The notes under the pieces are model-generated. The model was not told where the DNA came from and ran no database searches. It was given only the letters and a program-made list of their open reading frames with translations. The position numbers and the translations under genes were made by a program. Positions 14,168 to 22,635 of a stretch of DNA of 64,000 bases are shown here, one piece after another. How positions within the stretch are numbered: the stretch's first letter is position 1; every line of letters starts with the position of its first letter. This DNA is from Streptomyces sp. NRRL F-5727 (GTDB lineage Bacteria > Actinomycetota > Actinomycetes > Streptomycetales > Streptomycetaceae). The stretch is taken from assembly GCF_000719555.1 (NCBI RefSeq), contig NZ_JOGX01000026.1, positions 1 through 64,000 on the forward strand, written 5' to 3'.

Positions 14168-15571
14168 ATGGGCGCGACTGAGCCCCTCCACCCGGGCCCC
14201 GGGAGCGGCGGGGAAGGCGCGGAGCGGACGGCTGGCAGGGAGCGCGAAGGGCAGGAGACCCCGTGGGCCGGACAGGTCATGGGCTTCGCCGGCCAGCTCA
14301 AGACCTGGCGCAAGGCGGCCGGGCACCGTCGAGGCCGGAGAGTGACCCAAGAAGAGTGCGCGACCGCGGTCGGCAGGTCGGAGAGGTGGTGGCGAGCCCT
14401 CGAACGCGGCGACGGCCGCAATCGCCTCGACCGCGCCCAGTGCGACAGCCTCGCGGAACTGCTCCAGCTGGATCGGGACGAGTACATCGCCCTGCTGCTC
14501 TACAACAACCTGACCATTGCTGCTGCTGACAGCGGGGCCACGGTAGATCCGCGAGTTCGCAGTGGCCTGCGCCTGCTAATCGACAAGCAGATGCCGGCTC
14601 CCACCTATCTGTGCGACGCCCACTGGAACATCATCGGATTCAACCCGGCGATGGCGCAGTGGTGGCCCTGGGTCCTTGAGCCTGGCGCCAATCTCATGAA
14701 GTGGGCGCTCACGTCAGGCGAGGCGCGCGTCCAGTATCACGACTGGGAACGTCATGCTCGCGAGTACGTCCGCATGCTGAAGTTCGCCCTCGCCCGCGGG
14801 ACCGACTCGGCCGAACTGATCGAACTGATCGGCGACGTCTGCAAGGACGCGGATGTGCGGGGCATCTGGGAGGCGACGAACGAGCTGACGGAGAATCGGG
14901 ACGGGCATATCTTCCGGATGTCGATTCCGGCGATGGATTGGGAGCCGATCGACGTCGTCTCGCACGTCTTGTATCCGGCAGCACTTCCCGACTGTCGCAT
15001 GGTCGTAATCACCTGGTGGACAAACGAGGATGGCGAGGAGGAGGCGCGCGACGTGGACACCGCACTCGGCGCTGCAGGAGAAGAGTCGCAGGTTCAGCCG
15101 CCGGCTCCGCCGGCTGCCGCAGCTCGACGTCGGATCGCTCACGCGATTACTGGACGGATATCCGTTCCCACGGCAGAAGAAGCAGCCGCGCTGGCCGGGG
15201 CTGACGCCGTTCCCCTCCCGGTGCTCAGTCGGCTCATGGGAGACGGGTGCCAGCTGACCCTGTCCCCCTCTGCCCAGTCGGTCATTTGGGCGGTGAAGGA
15301 GGAGGACGGAGCCTGGAGCGTCTCGGAGGTCTCGGTCTACACCGCGATCGTAAAGCTTCCTCACGCTGCCACCGAACCCGATGCCCGGGCGGAGATGAAG
15401 ACCTTGGTCAGGGCCAACCTGCCGGCCGACCCCAAGGAGGCGTCGGGACGGATCCAGGAGCTGCTGCCCCAACTCCGGAACCGAATTCACTTCCTGGAGC
15501 AGATCGGGCGGGACCTGTACGAGCAGGACCCGACACTCCCGTACATCTGGGATCCGACCGACGAGATCTGA
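14168..15571 (+). CDS. XRE regulator with MmyB-like ligand-binding domain
   Basis: 467 aa. After a Gly/Glu-rich start, residues about 37-105 form a helix-turn-helix (LKTWRKAAG...RVTQEECATAVGRSERWWRALERGDG). Residues about 135-270 match the MmyB-type PAS-like domain (MPAPTYLCDAHWNIIGFNPAM..WWPW, then EYVRMLKFALARG). The C-terminal part has no assigned domain. MmyB-type regulators often control nearby biosynthetic genes in Streptomyces. Start ATG 14168 has GAGGAG upstream; ATGs at 14132 and 14279 are alternatives. The tandem palindromes at 13869-13916 are candidate operators. Confidence 0.75.
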   Translation: MGATEPLHPGPGSGGEGAERTAGREREGQETPWAGQVMGFAGQLKTWRKAAGHRRGRRVTQEECATAVGRSERWWRALERGDGRNRLDRAQCDSLAELLQLDRDEYIALLLYNNLTIAAADSGATVDPRVRSGLRLLIDKQMPAPTYLCDAHWNIIGFNPAMAQWWPWVLEPGANLMKWALTSGEARVQYHDWERHAREYVRMLKFALARGTDSAELIELIGDVCKDADVRGIWEATNELTENRDGHIFRMSIPAMDWEPIDVVSHVLYPAALPDCRMVVITWWTNEDGEEEARDVDTALGAAGEESQVQPPAPPAAAARRRIAHAITGRISVPTAEEAAALAGADAVPLPVLSRLMGDGCQLTLSPSAQSVIWAVKEEDGAWSVSEVSVYTAIVKLPHAATEPDARAEMKTLVRANLPADPKEASGRIQELLPQLRNRIHFLEQIGRDLYEQDPTLPYIWDPTDEI

Positions 15572-15585
15572 GCGGGCCCGTTGGA

Positions 15586-15627
15586 CCGCCGGAGGTCAGC
15601 CTCAGTCGGGGGGGCGGCCTCCGGCGT
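15586..15627 (+). terminator. Hairpin terminator after the XRE regulator
   Basis: CGCCGGAGG at 15587 pairs with CCTCCGGCG at 15618, followed by TT. It lies 16 nt after the stop codon. Confidence 0.6.
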
Positions 15628-15683
15628 TCTCCGGCCTTCGCGGACGCGAGTCCTCCTCAGGGGCCACCAGATCGGACCTGTCG

Positions 15684-15710
15684 TTGACAGGCGAAGTTGG
15701 GCGGTAGGGC
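15684..15710 (+). promoter_or_regulatory. Candidate promoter TTGACA/TAGGGC
   Basis: A consensus -35 TTGACA at 15684-15689 and TAGGGC at 15705-15710, spacer 15 nt (slightly short). It would leave a leader of about 200 nt before the peptide gene at 15919. Confidence 0.35.
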
Positions 15711-15918
15711 CGGCCGGAACGGAGGGACTACCCCTAGGGCTCACCAGTTGCTGGTCGGCCTCGGCGAGCTGGGACAGTCCCGGCTGCATGGCGGTAAGGG
15801 GGATCGCGCCAGCAGAGAGGCCACTTTGCCCCCTTGTGCACATCTGTTCGAGGCTGCATCGTCGCAGGGCAGCACTGTGCGTCATCAGCCCCTTCGTCGG
15901 AAGTGAGCGAGGACGATC

Positions 15919-16089
15919 ATGGCAAGGCAGGAACATCCCGCGAGCGACGCGGTCCCCGGGCTCCTGATCGCGGTCGAAAACCTGGCCCGCGTGCAGGACC
16001 GGTTCGACACCCAGGAGTCCGACCCGACCGGCACGTCCGCCGGCGACGACGGAGAGAACCGCGACGGCCTGAACCACCCCGAGGCGTAG
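15919..16089 (+). CDS. Acidic 56-aa peptide, candidate RiPP precursor
   Basis: MARQEHPASDAVPGLLIAVE begins a 56-aa peptide that goes on with ..ARVQDRFDTQESDPTGTSAG and ends HPEA. GAGGA precedes the ATG. The first part forms a helix (GLLIAVENLARVQDRF), as leader peptides do. The second part is Asp/Ser/Thr/Gly/Glu-rich and unstructured, as core peptides do, and has no cysteine. It is 74 nt upstream of the JmjC/cupin oxygenase, in the same direction as three enzyme genes. The precursor role is an inference from size, composition and position; a regulatory or partner protein is possible. Confidence 0.55.
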   Translation: MARQEHPASDAVPGLLIAVENLARVQDRFDTQESDPTGTSAGDDGENRDGLNHPEA

Positions 16090-16163
16090 GCCACCGCCGC
16101 TTCCCGAACCTGGCCCGCCGCGCCGAGCGGCGGGCCCGGCCCGTCGTAAGACCCGGAGGATAT

Positions 16164-17387
16164 GTGCAGCACCAGCTCGTTCACGCCATCGAGACCGCAC
16201 TCGGCTGGGACGGCCCCGCCCCGATGGGTTCCGCCTTCGTCCGAGGCCGTATATCCGATTCCGCTCTCCTGCCGCGGCTGATGACTCCGGCCCGGCTCCT
16301 CGACACGGTCATGCGCCGCGGCCTGTCGAACCCCCAGTTCCGTGTGTTCCAGAACGGGCGCGAGCTCCACCCCGGCGAGTACTTCACCGACACCGTCACC
16401 CGGCGCGGGCAGGGCATCCGCTTCACGAACATGACCCGACTCGGCGCCCTGATGGGCGAGGGCTGCACCCTGGTCCTCGACGAACTCGACTTCTTCGACC
16501 CCACCCTGGAGGTGGCGTGCCGGGCGCTGCAGTGGTGGTCCCACGAACTCGTCCAGGTGAACGCGTACCTGACGACGCAGGACGCCGCCGGCTTCGCGCT
16601 GCACTGGGACGACCACGACGTCGTGATCGTCCAGGTGGCCGGCGAGAAGTCGTGGGAGGTGCGAGGAACGTCGCGGTCGGTACCGATGTACCGGGACGCC
16701 GAACCGAACAACACCCCGCCCGATGAGGCTGTCTGGAAGGGCACCCTGCGTGCCGGGGACGTCATGCACATCCCCCGAGGCCACTGGCACCGGGCCACCC
16801 GCACGGACCGCGCGGACGGCTACAGCCTGCACGTGACGTTCGGCTTCGTGAAGCGGACCGGGGTGAACTGGCTGGCCTGGCTGGCCGACCAGTGCCGCCG
16901 CGAAGAGGTCTTCCGCACCGACCTGGACCGCTGGGGCGCCTCCGAGGCGCAGGCCGAGCAGACCGCCGCGCTCACCTCCGCGACGGCCGGTCTGGCCGAT
17001 CAATTCGGGCCCGCCGCCTTCCTCGCCGCCCGGGAGCAGGAACGCCCGGCCGCCCGGCATGTGCAGACCGCCGGCCTGTTCGGGCCGCCGACCGCCGTGG
17101 TGTGCGTGACGGAGTTCCCGCCGATCCTCGAGTCTGACGGCGACCACGTGGCCGTCACGGCAGCGGGCAAGCGCCTCACCTTCCACGGCAAGGCCCTGCC
17201 CGCGCTGCGCCTGCTCCTCTCCGGCGCACCGGTGGACGTCGACCGGGCGGCCATCGACACCGGCATCGATGCGGGGGAACTCGCCGACATCCTGCTCCGG
17301 GAGGGGCTGTGCGCGGAGCTGACCGACGAATTGCGCTCGGGCTATACCGGGCTGGTCCCACCCGCCCAGTCCTCGAACGCGCCCTAG
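16164..17387 (+). CDS. JmjC/cupin-fold Fe(II)/2-oxoglutarate-type oxygenase
   Basis: 407 aa, similar to the Cupin_4/ribosomal-oxygenase (ROX) group that hydroxylates protein side chains. Fe ligands appear as H147-W-D149 (ALHWDDHDVVIVQVAGEKSW) and H207 or H209 (HIPRGHWHRAT); GEKSWEV is the usual segment after the first motif. A C-terminal winged-helix-like part (about 320-400) is typical of ROX proteins. GTG 16164 has GGAGG 4-5 nt upstream. An ATG at 16162 is out of frame. Next to a small peptide gene it may modify that peptide. The 3' end overlaps the next gene by 79 nt. Confidence 0.7.
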   Translation: MQHQLVHAIETALGWDGPAPMGSAFVRGRISDSALLPRLMTPARLLDTVMRRGLSNPQFRVFQNGRELHPGEYFTDTVTRRGQGIRFTNMTRLGALMGEGCTLVLDELDFFDPTLEVACRALQWWSHELVQVNAYLTTQDAAGFALHWDDHDVVIVQVAGEKSWEVRGTSRSVPMYRDAEPNNTPPDEAVWKGTLRAGDVMHIPRGHWHRATRTDRADGYSLHVTFGFVKRTGVNWLAWLADQCRREEVFRTDLDRWGASEAQAEQTAALTSATAGLADQFGPAAFLAAREQERPAARHVQTAGLFGPPTAVVCVTEFPPILESDGDHVAVTAAGKRLTFHGKALPALRLLLSGAPVDVDRAAIDTGIDAGELADILLREGLCAELTDELRSGYTGLVPPAQSSNAP

Positions 17388-18154
17388 AAGTCGGCGTCAC
17401 CGCGGTCGATACGGCCTACAACTACGGCCGGTACCAGGGGCACCGGGCGCTCGTGGAGGCGGCGGGCGACCTGCTTGGCCGGTTCGAGGTCTCCACCAAG
17501 GTGGGGTACTTCCCCGGTGGACACAACCTCGCGCCGGCCCGGCTGCGGGCGGCGGTCGCAGAAGCCGGCGACGTACTGGGGCGAGCGCCGGACACCGTGT
17601 TCGTCCACAACCCGGAGCACGATCCCGATGCCTTGCCCGCCGCGTGCGAGGCGCTCGCCGCCTGCCAAGCCGACGGGCTGTGCCGGGCCTGGGGGGTCGC
17701 CACGTGGAACCCGCTGCCCCTACTCCACGCCGCAGTCCTCGTCACGGTCCGGCCCGATGTGCTGATGGTGCGGGCCGGGCTCGCGGTGCCGGGCCCGGTA
17801 CTCGACGCCGCTGAGCAGCTCGCCATCAAGATGGCCGCCGGAGAGGTCTGGGGTATGGCACCCTTTGCGGGCAACCCGTCAGACCCCGTCTGGTCCGGCC
17901 TCGACACCGGAGTGTTCCTCGAACCAGGGCAGGAACCGGTATCGAGCGCGCAGGCCAGGCTCGCCGTAGCGTTCGCCATCCCCGCCGTCAGCAGGATCGC
18001 CGTGGGCACCACCCACCCGGACCACCTCGCCGACCTCGCCGCCGCCACCAGCGTCGAGGTCAGCACCGACACGGTCCACGCCTACCGCCGGCTGCTGAGG
18101 GACCAGGCCGGCGGTCGCGGAAAGGAAGCCGCCCATGCCTCCCACAATGGATGA
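17309..18154 (+). CDS. Aldo/keto reductase family protein
   Basis: 281 aa, NAD(P)H-dependent reductase fold. The catalytic tetrad is complete: D34 and Y39 in VDTAYNYG, K64 in FEVSTKVGYF, H100 in VFVHNPEHD. GTG 17309 with GGGAGG upstream lies inside the end of the oxygenase gene; the overlap is real because the N-terminal strand RIALGLYR belongs to the fold. It overlaps the following kinase gene by 20 nt. Substrate unknown; context suggests the same peptide or small molecule as the oxygenase. Confidence 0.75.
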   Translation: MRGADRRIALGLYRAGPTRPVLERALEVGVTAVDTAYNYGRYQGHRALVEAAGDLLGRFEVSTKVGYFPGGHNLAPARLRAAVAEAGDVLGRAPDTVFVHNPEHDPDALPAACEALAACQADGLCRAWGVATWNPLPLLHAAVLVTVRPDVLMVRAGLAVPGPVLDAAEQLAIKMAAGEVWGMAPFAGNPSDPVWSGLDTGVFLEPGQEPVSSAQARLAVAFAIPAVSRIAVGTTHPDHLADLAAATSVEVSTDTVHAYRRLLRDQAGGRGKEAAHASHNG

Positions 18155-18968
18155 CCTCTCCACGATCGACCACGAGGACGTCCTCGCCGAGGCGGAGAAG
18201 CGCACCGGCCACGTCCTGGACCGTAGCCGCGCCCACTACTCCCGGTACAACGGCACGGCCGGGTTCCCGACATCGGCAGGGACGTGGCTGCGCCTGGCGT
18301 GGGTGCGGCCCGGCGCGTTCAATGCGCAGTCGTGGACCGGGCTGGAGGCGTCGGTCGCGCTCCACGGCATCCCCCGGCCGGAGTGGATCGCGGGCGCGAC
18401 GTGGTACGACCACGGCCGCGAGGTCGTCTGGCGGGCCGACGAGATGAGCCGGGCCTCCGCTCCGGCGCTCTCGCCGACCGGGACCATCGACCGCGACCCC
18501 GGCCTCACGGACACGTGGTGGAGCGACCTGCGCACCGCCCTCGGAACCCTGGCCCGGTACGAGACCGGCCGGGTGTGTGTCCAGCAGAGCCACCTCTCCC
18601 AGCGGATCGCCGAGGTCTACGGTGACCAGGTCGACACCACGGTCTCGGAGTGGGCTTGCGCGCACGGGGACGTCGGGTATGCCAACCTCACCGCGGCCCC
18701 GCTCACGATTCTGGACTGGGAGGACTGGGGGACGGCGCCTGTCGGCTGGGACGCGGCCTGCCTGTGGTCCGCCTCCTTGCCGGTGCCGACCCTGGCGGAC
18801 CGTGTCCTCGCCGAATTCGCCGACGTCCTCGACACCCGCGCCGGTCGGCTCTCCCGGCTGATGCTCTGCGCGAACGTGACTAGGGCCCACCGCAGGACGG
18901 GAAAGGGCGGGCCTCTGACCCCCGCCATGGAGGCGACGGCACCCACGCTGCTGACGGCCCTTGCCTGA
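18135..18968 (+). CDS. APH-fold phosphotransferase-like protein
   Basis: 277 aa. The C-lobe carries the APH/choline-kinase catalytic loop CAHGDVGYANL and the metal-binding ILDWEDWGTAPVGWDAACLW, both intact. The N-lobe is short and no clear glycine-rich loop can be assigned. AAGGAAG precedes the ATG. It overlaps the aldo/keto reductase by 20 nt, so the peptide, oxygenase, reductase and kinase form one operon. APH-fold proteins act as kinases or, in some RiPP pathways such as class V lanthipeptides, as modification enzymes; the substrate is unknown. Confidence 0.65.
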   Translation: MPPTMDDLSTIDHEDVLAEAEKRTGHVLDRSRAHYSRYNGTAGFPTSAGTWLRLAWVRPGAFNAQSWTGLEASVALHGIPRPEWIAGATWYDHGREVVWRADEMSRASAPALSPTGTIDRDPGLTDTWWSDLRTALGTLARYETGRVCVQQSHLSQRIAEVYGDQVDTTVSEWACAHGDVGYANLTAAPLTILDWEDWGTAPVGWDAACLWSASLPVPTLADRVLAEFADVLDTRAGRLSRLMLCANVTRAHRRTGKGGPLTPAMEATAPTLLTALA

Positions 18969-19154
18969 GGAGCCGTGGCAGAGTCACTGGGTGCGACCCG
19001 CACCGCGCGCCTGGAGGAGCCCGTCGCCGCCGTCCTGCCTCTGAACACCCCGGCGACCAGCTTCCGCGGGGCTTGCAGGAGTTTGGCGTGTCCTCCGTGG
19101 CCGAGCGGTAGGGTTCGGCGTCCACGATGGAGCTCGCTGTAGGGGAAGGGCGCG

Positions 19155-19778
19155 GTGAAGCGGGAGGAACAAGCCGGGCGGGATTGGGAGCCCGCCGACT
19201 TAGCCGAAGTCGTCACCTTGTTCTCGAAGACGCCCCGCCGCTGGTGGGTTGCGGGCGGCTACGCCGTGGAACTTGCTGTGGGCCGACCGTTTCGGGAGCA
19301 CGACGACGTTGACGTCCTGCTGCTGCGCCAAGACCAGCTCGCGGTTCAAGAGGTCCTCGCCGGATGGGAGTGGTGGGCTGCGGACCCGCCGGGCTCTTTG
19401 CGCCGGTGGCTGTCCGGAGAGCTGCTGCCGGTCAGCGTGCACGACGTGTGGTGCCGGCCCGGTCCGGGTGCGCCGTGGCGGATCCAGGTGATGCTTGATG
19501 AGGCCGACGGCGAGACCTGGGTGTCCCGCCGCGACGCCCGGGTCCGCCGACCTGTGAAGCGACTCGGGTTAACAGCCGCTGACGGTACGCCGTTCCTGGC
19601 GCCGGAGGTTCAGCTGTTCTACAAGGCGAAGGCTCCCCGGCCGAAGGATGAGCAGGACTTCACCGAGGTCCTACCTCACCTCGACCACGAGGCGCGGGCG
19701 TGGCTGGGCGAGGCACTTTCTGTCGTGTACGGGCCACACCCCTGGATCGCTACCTTGCAGGACAGGAAGGGAAGTTGA
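19155..19778 (+). CDS. Nucleotidyltransferase-fold protein (AadD-like)
   Basis: 207 aa. Opening part WWVAGGYAVELAVGR then FREHDDVDVLLLR gives the GG and DxD signature of the nucleotidyltransferase superfamily used by aminoglycoside adenylyltransferases and related enzymes. The C-terminal part has LAPEVQLFYKAKAPRPKDEQDF, which contains the usual K and D contacts. Starts at GTG. Its TGA overlaps the next gene's ATG by one base (TGATG). Target unknown. Confidence 0.65.
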   Translation: MKREEQAGRDWEPADLAEVVTLFSKTPRRWWVAGGYAVELAVGRPFREHDDVDVLLLRQDQLAVQEVLAGWEWWAADPPGSLRRWLSGELLPVSVHDVWCRPGPGAPWRIQVMLDEADGETWVSRRDARVRRPVKRLGLTAADGTPFLAPEVQLFYKAKAPRPKDEQDFTEVLPHLDHEARAWLGEALSVVYGPHPWIATLQDRKGS

Positions 19779-20254
19779 TGCCGCAGAAGACCACCCCGCC
19801 GGGCCGTTCCTACGCCGCGCACTACGCGGACGTGCATCTGCTCGTCCGCCGGGGGGACGAGCTCCTGATGAGTCGCCGCGTGGAGGCGCAGCGCGTATTC
19901 CCGGGCATGTTCCAGGTGCCGGCCGGACTCTTGGAAGAGGGTGAGCCCGCTGCTGTGGCGGCTGCCCGCGAATTCGCCGAGGAGACCGGCGCCGCCGTCG
20001 ACCCGGCCGACGTCCGGTTCGTGCACCTGATGCACCACGTATCGACGCACGCTGGTGACCAGCGGATCGCGTTCTTCTTCGAGACAGACCGGTGGCACGG
20101 CGAGATCGGCAACCCCGAACCGGACAAGTGCGAGGACTGGACCTGGCACAAGATAGCGGCCTTGCCTGAACCGATGGCGCCCTACCTCGCGGTCGCGCTG
20201 CGGAACATCGCCACCGGTCTCCTCTACAGCGAATACGCGTGGCCCTCGGTGTAG
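19778..20254 (+). CDS. Nudix hydrolase
   Basis: 158 aa. The Nudix box is canonical, starting GLLEEGEP and ending AREFAEETGA at about 50-72, so it should hydrolyse a nucleoside diphosphate linked to another moiety. The strand HYADVHLLVRRGDELLMSRR opens the fold. It is translationally coupled to the nucleotidyltransferase, which suggests that the two act on the same nucleotide-linked substrate. Confidence 0.8.
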   Translation: MPQKTTPPGRSYAAHYADVHLLVRRGDELLMSRRVEAQRVFPGMFQVPAGLLEEGEPAAVAAAREFAEETGAAVDPADVRFVHLMHHVSTHAGDQRIAFFFETDRWHGEIGNPEPDKCEDWTWHKIAALPEPMAPYLAVALRNIATGLLYSEYAWPSV

Positions 20255-20395
20255 AGCCAGAGGACGGCCGCAGGGATCCGCTTCCATGGGAGCGGCTCAG
20301 GCCGGTCCCGACTGCATGGGGAGTAGGTCCCCGCGGTCGTTGGCCTGGCACAGCACCGTGGCATTCTGCGACGACCAGTAGGCCCTTCTCGTGGT

Positions 20396-20956
20396 CTATC
20401 GCCCCTTGGGGGGCTGGGCGAAGGCGATGATCTCTTTGATACCGGGGATGTAGCCGTCGGAGGTGTCAACGAGGAGGGTGGGCAGGTCGAGGGAGATGCC
20501 GACGAAGCCGTCGGGGACGTACGTACCTGCGGCGATTTCTGCCAGGAGGCTGTGATCGGCGTGGGCCGCGCGGTGTGCGTCGTCCTCGGTTCGCTGGGTG
20601 ATGCGCTGGACGATCGTTCCTGTGGGTGTCGTGCAGCGGATGACACGGATCGAGGCGATCTCGGTAAGGGGTTCCAGGCCGGGACGCCACAGGCGGTCCT
20701 GAAAAGCGGACTCCGCGACGACGGTCACGCCGGCCTTCAGGAGCACGGTGATCGTGTCGAAGAACGCGTCGCGAGCTGGGAAGTTGAGGTTATCGGTCCC
20801 GTCCGGTGACGGGACGGCGTTGAGGACCATGCCCTGCTTGATCTCATCGCGGATGACCGCCGGGCAGCCGAGGTGTTCTGCGAGGACGCGGGCGAGCGTG
20901 CTCTTCCCCGTGCCGGGCGGGCCGCTGATGACCAGGAGCGTGGGTCGGTTAGGCAC
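20396..20956 (-). CDS. P-loop kinase (AAA/zeta-toxin-like ATP-binding protein)
   Basis: 186 aa, starting GTG 20956 with GAAGGA upstream. Walker A SGPPGTGKST lies at about 10-19 and DEIK (about 37-40) may be the metal-binding strand end. VVAESAF and a lid-like Arg-rich region (VQRITQRTEDD) are present. It resembles small kinases of the chloramphenicol phosphotransferase and zeta-toxin type. No antitoxin gene is adjacent. Substrate unknown. Confidence 0.65.
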   Translation of the reverse strand: MPNRPTLLVISGPPGTGKSTLARVLAEHLGCPAVIRDEIKQGMVLNAVPSPDGTDNLNFPARDAFFDTITVLLKAGVTVVAESAFQDRLWRPGLEPLTEIASIRVIRCTTPTGTIVQRITQRTEDDAHRAAHADHSLLAEIAAGTYVPDGFVGISLDLPTLLVDTSDGYIPGIKEIIAFAQPPKGR

Positions 20957-20982
20957 GACAGATCCTTCGCGAAGGTGATGGG

Positions 20983-21471
20983 CTAAGCGCTGGCGGGGAT
21001 TGACGCGGCGAGCCGATAGGCGATGAAGCCGGGCTCGCGGGCCAGTTTGCCGTACGTCGTCGGGTGCTCGTGGGCCATCGAGAGCGCCGGCTGGTGCTCG
21101 ACGAGCCGTTCGAGGGCGAGGCCGGCGGAGGCGAAGTCGTCGAGCCATGCCTGGAGGGGCTGTCGCCAGTAGCGGTGCGTCATGCCACCCGACCAGGTTT
21201 CTTCCACGTGACCTGCTTCGAAGTAGCTGCCGCCGGCGGCGATCCAGTCGGCGGTGGGGTGGCTGCTGGAGACGATGATTCGTCCGCCGGGGCGGAGAAG
21301 GCGGCGGAGCTCGGCCAGGGTGGCGACGCGGTCGTGCACGTAGTGGATGACCAGGGCCACCAGGACGATGTCGAAGGTGCTGTCATCGGCCCAGTCGAAG
21401 GGGGCGTCGAGATCGTGCTGGACGGCGCTGCGGGAGATGGGGCAGGCCGCCGAAGCAGCCATGATCACCAC
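20983..21471 (-). pseudogene. 5'-truncated SAM-dependent methyltransferase
   Basis: 162 codons encode the second half of a class I methyltransferase: FDWADDSTFDIVLVALVIHYV (end of motif II and motif III), ELRRLLRPGGRIIVSSSHP, then WRQPLQAWLDDFASAGL. The SAM-binding glycine motif (GxGxG) and preceding helices are missing. The sequence before the conserved part (MVIMAASAACPISRSAV) does not fit the family. The gene has lost its 5' end against the neighbouring kinase gene at 21493. It is probably inactive. Confidence 0.65.
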
Positions 21472-21492
21472 CGCCTGGCACCCGCCGACGCC

Positions 21493-21999
21493 TCAGAACG
21501 AGCCCGGCTCCACGATCTCCTCGCCCTCGCCCTGAGGCTCCTCGAACCGCACGAAGAAGTCGTCCAGCGCCTCCGGCGTCACGACGAGCGCGTTCGCGTC
21601 CGCCCTCTCGTTACGTTCCGCCAGCCGGCGCAGCAGCTCGTCATGGGCCACGGGGAAGTACATCAGTCGCCACCGCCCGCCGGCCGACTCCACCAGAGCC
21701 TTCATGCCCTCGCGGTCCTTGCGCGGCCACAGCCCGTGGTCCCACACCACATCCCGGCCCTCCGCGACCAGCTTGGCCAGCCGCTCGTGCAGCTCGGCGA
21801 CGACCGGAGCCTCCTTGGAGAAGTACGTGTTCTCCAGGTAATCGACGCCGTACCGGCCGTGCCGCTCGAAGACCACTTCGTCGACCGACAGCCGCACCGC
21901 CCCTTGAGGCTCCAGCACCCGCTGGGCGTAGGTCGTCTTCCCCGATCCGGTGAGTCCCACCAGCAGGAAGACCGTCGGGGTCCTGCTCTCGACCACCAT
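21493..21999 (-). CDS. P-loop kinase-like ATP-binding protein
   Basis: 168 aa. Walker A is GLTGSGKTT at about 15-23, followed by a short strand LSVDEVVFERHG. The central WDHGLWPRKDREGMKAL and the basic RRLAERNERAD lid fit a small-molecule kinase of the AAA_33 type. ATG 21999 (TTG one codon upstream) with AGGGAAG nearby. It lies directly before the truncated methyltransferase and is similar in type to the kinase at 20396. Confidence 0.7.
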   Translation of the reverse strand: MVVESRTPTVFLLVGLTGSGKTTYAQRVLEPQGAVRLSVDEVVFERHGRYGVDYLENTYFSKEAPVVAELHERLAKLVAEGRDVVWDHGLWPRKDREGMKALVESAGGRWRLMYFPVAHDELLRRLAERNERADANALVVTPEALDDFFVRFEEPQGEGEEIVEPGSF

Positions 22000-22096
22000 C
22001 AACTTCCCTCACCTCTACCGTCGTTCCCGGCAGTCTGTCACCGCCGGCCGGGGCAGGACTCCCGGCCCCGGCCGGCGCCACCCGAAGGAGCCGTCT

Positions 22097-22204
22097 GTGC
22101 TCGCCTCCGTCCTGGCCCGCACGCTGCGCGGCTACGTCCGCCACGCCCACGGCACCATCGGCAAGGCCCAGATCATCGACGACCCTCGTGAGCTGCTCAC
22201 GCCC
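22097..22204 (+). pseudogene. Possible 5' fragment of an FkbM-type methyltransferase gene
   Basis: GTG 22097 has AAGGAG at 22085 and begins MLASVLARTLRGYVRHAHGT, which resembles the opening of FkbM-family methyltransferases. The similarity ends near ELLTP, where the frame enters the antisense of the MazG-like gene. It appears to be a gene start cut off by a rearrangement. The family call is tentative. Confidence 0.3.
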
Positions 22205-22562
22205 CTTCGAGAGGCGGCACGCTGGCGTCATCGTCCAAGTCGAGGAACCTCGCGGCCTTCCGGACGAGCACTGCTTCGAAGAAGGCCGGCGCTTGGTCAC
22301 CCAGCATCCGGTGCAAGGAGACCAGGCTGGTGATCGCGGAATCGGCGACCTCTTCCTGGACATGGCCCCAGGTGTGGCTTTGCCCCTTCCGGGGGTTGGT
22401 GGCCCAGGCGCCGATCACGGCTTGGGCCGACTCGCCTACCTCCTCGGTGAGTTTGAGGACCTGCAAGGTCCACTGCTGCTCGGCGGGGATCCCGCGCGCG
22501 GTGTCGAGGCGGGTGAAGAGCTCGGCCAGTCGGCCGATGGTTTGCCACGGGACAGTGCTCAC
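22197..22562 (-). CDS. MazG-like NTP pyrophosphohydrolase
   Basis: 121 aa. The MazG/all-alpha NTPase metal motif is visible as KLTEEVGESAQAVIG and HVQEEVADSAITSLVSL, i.e. ExxE and ExxxD on two helices. These enzymes hydrolyse non-canonical or excess nucleoside triphosphates. GTG start with AAGGAG 7 nt upstream. It is 74 nt from the LuxR-type gene on the same strand; the role in this context is unknown. Confidence 0.7.
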   Translation of the reverse strand: MSTVPWQTIGRLAELFTRLDTARGIPAEQQWTLQVLKLTEEVGESAQAVIGAWATNPRKGQSHTWGHVQEEVADSAITSLVSLHRMLGDQAPAFFEAVLVRKAARFLDLDDDASVPPLEGA

Positions 22563-22635
22563 AACGGAACTCCTTGGTCTCTGCAGGGGAAGCGTTCGCC
22601 AACGGGAGCGCTGGCGTGCGTCATGGTGGGCTGGG

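Larger units (their letters stand above)
15572..15918. other. Intergenic region holding the cassette promoter
   Basis: A 347-bp gap between the regulator's stop and the peptide gene. Apart from the terminator and the promoter-like pair at 15684-15710 no feature stands out. A Gly/Arg-rich frame from 15834 continues into the oxygenase frame but is not protein-like. Confidence 0.5.

Noticed and set aside
19085..19130. tRNA-like fragment (GTGGCCGAGCGGTAGG)
   Set aside because: Only a D-arm-like stretch is seen; no anticodon arm, T-arm or acceptor stem can be folded around it.
18880..19172. Minus-strand frames between the APH kinase and the nucleotidyltransferase
   Set aside because: No ribosome-binding site and no protein-like pattern.
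20396..20956. Zeta toxin of a toxin-antitoxin pair
   Set aside because: The P-loop fits, but no short antitoxin gene is adjacent and the gene is close to a broken methyltransferase gene instead.
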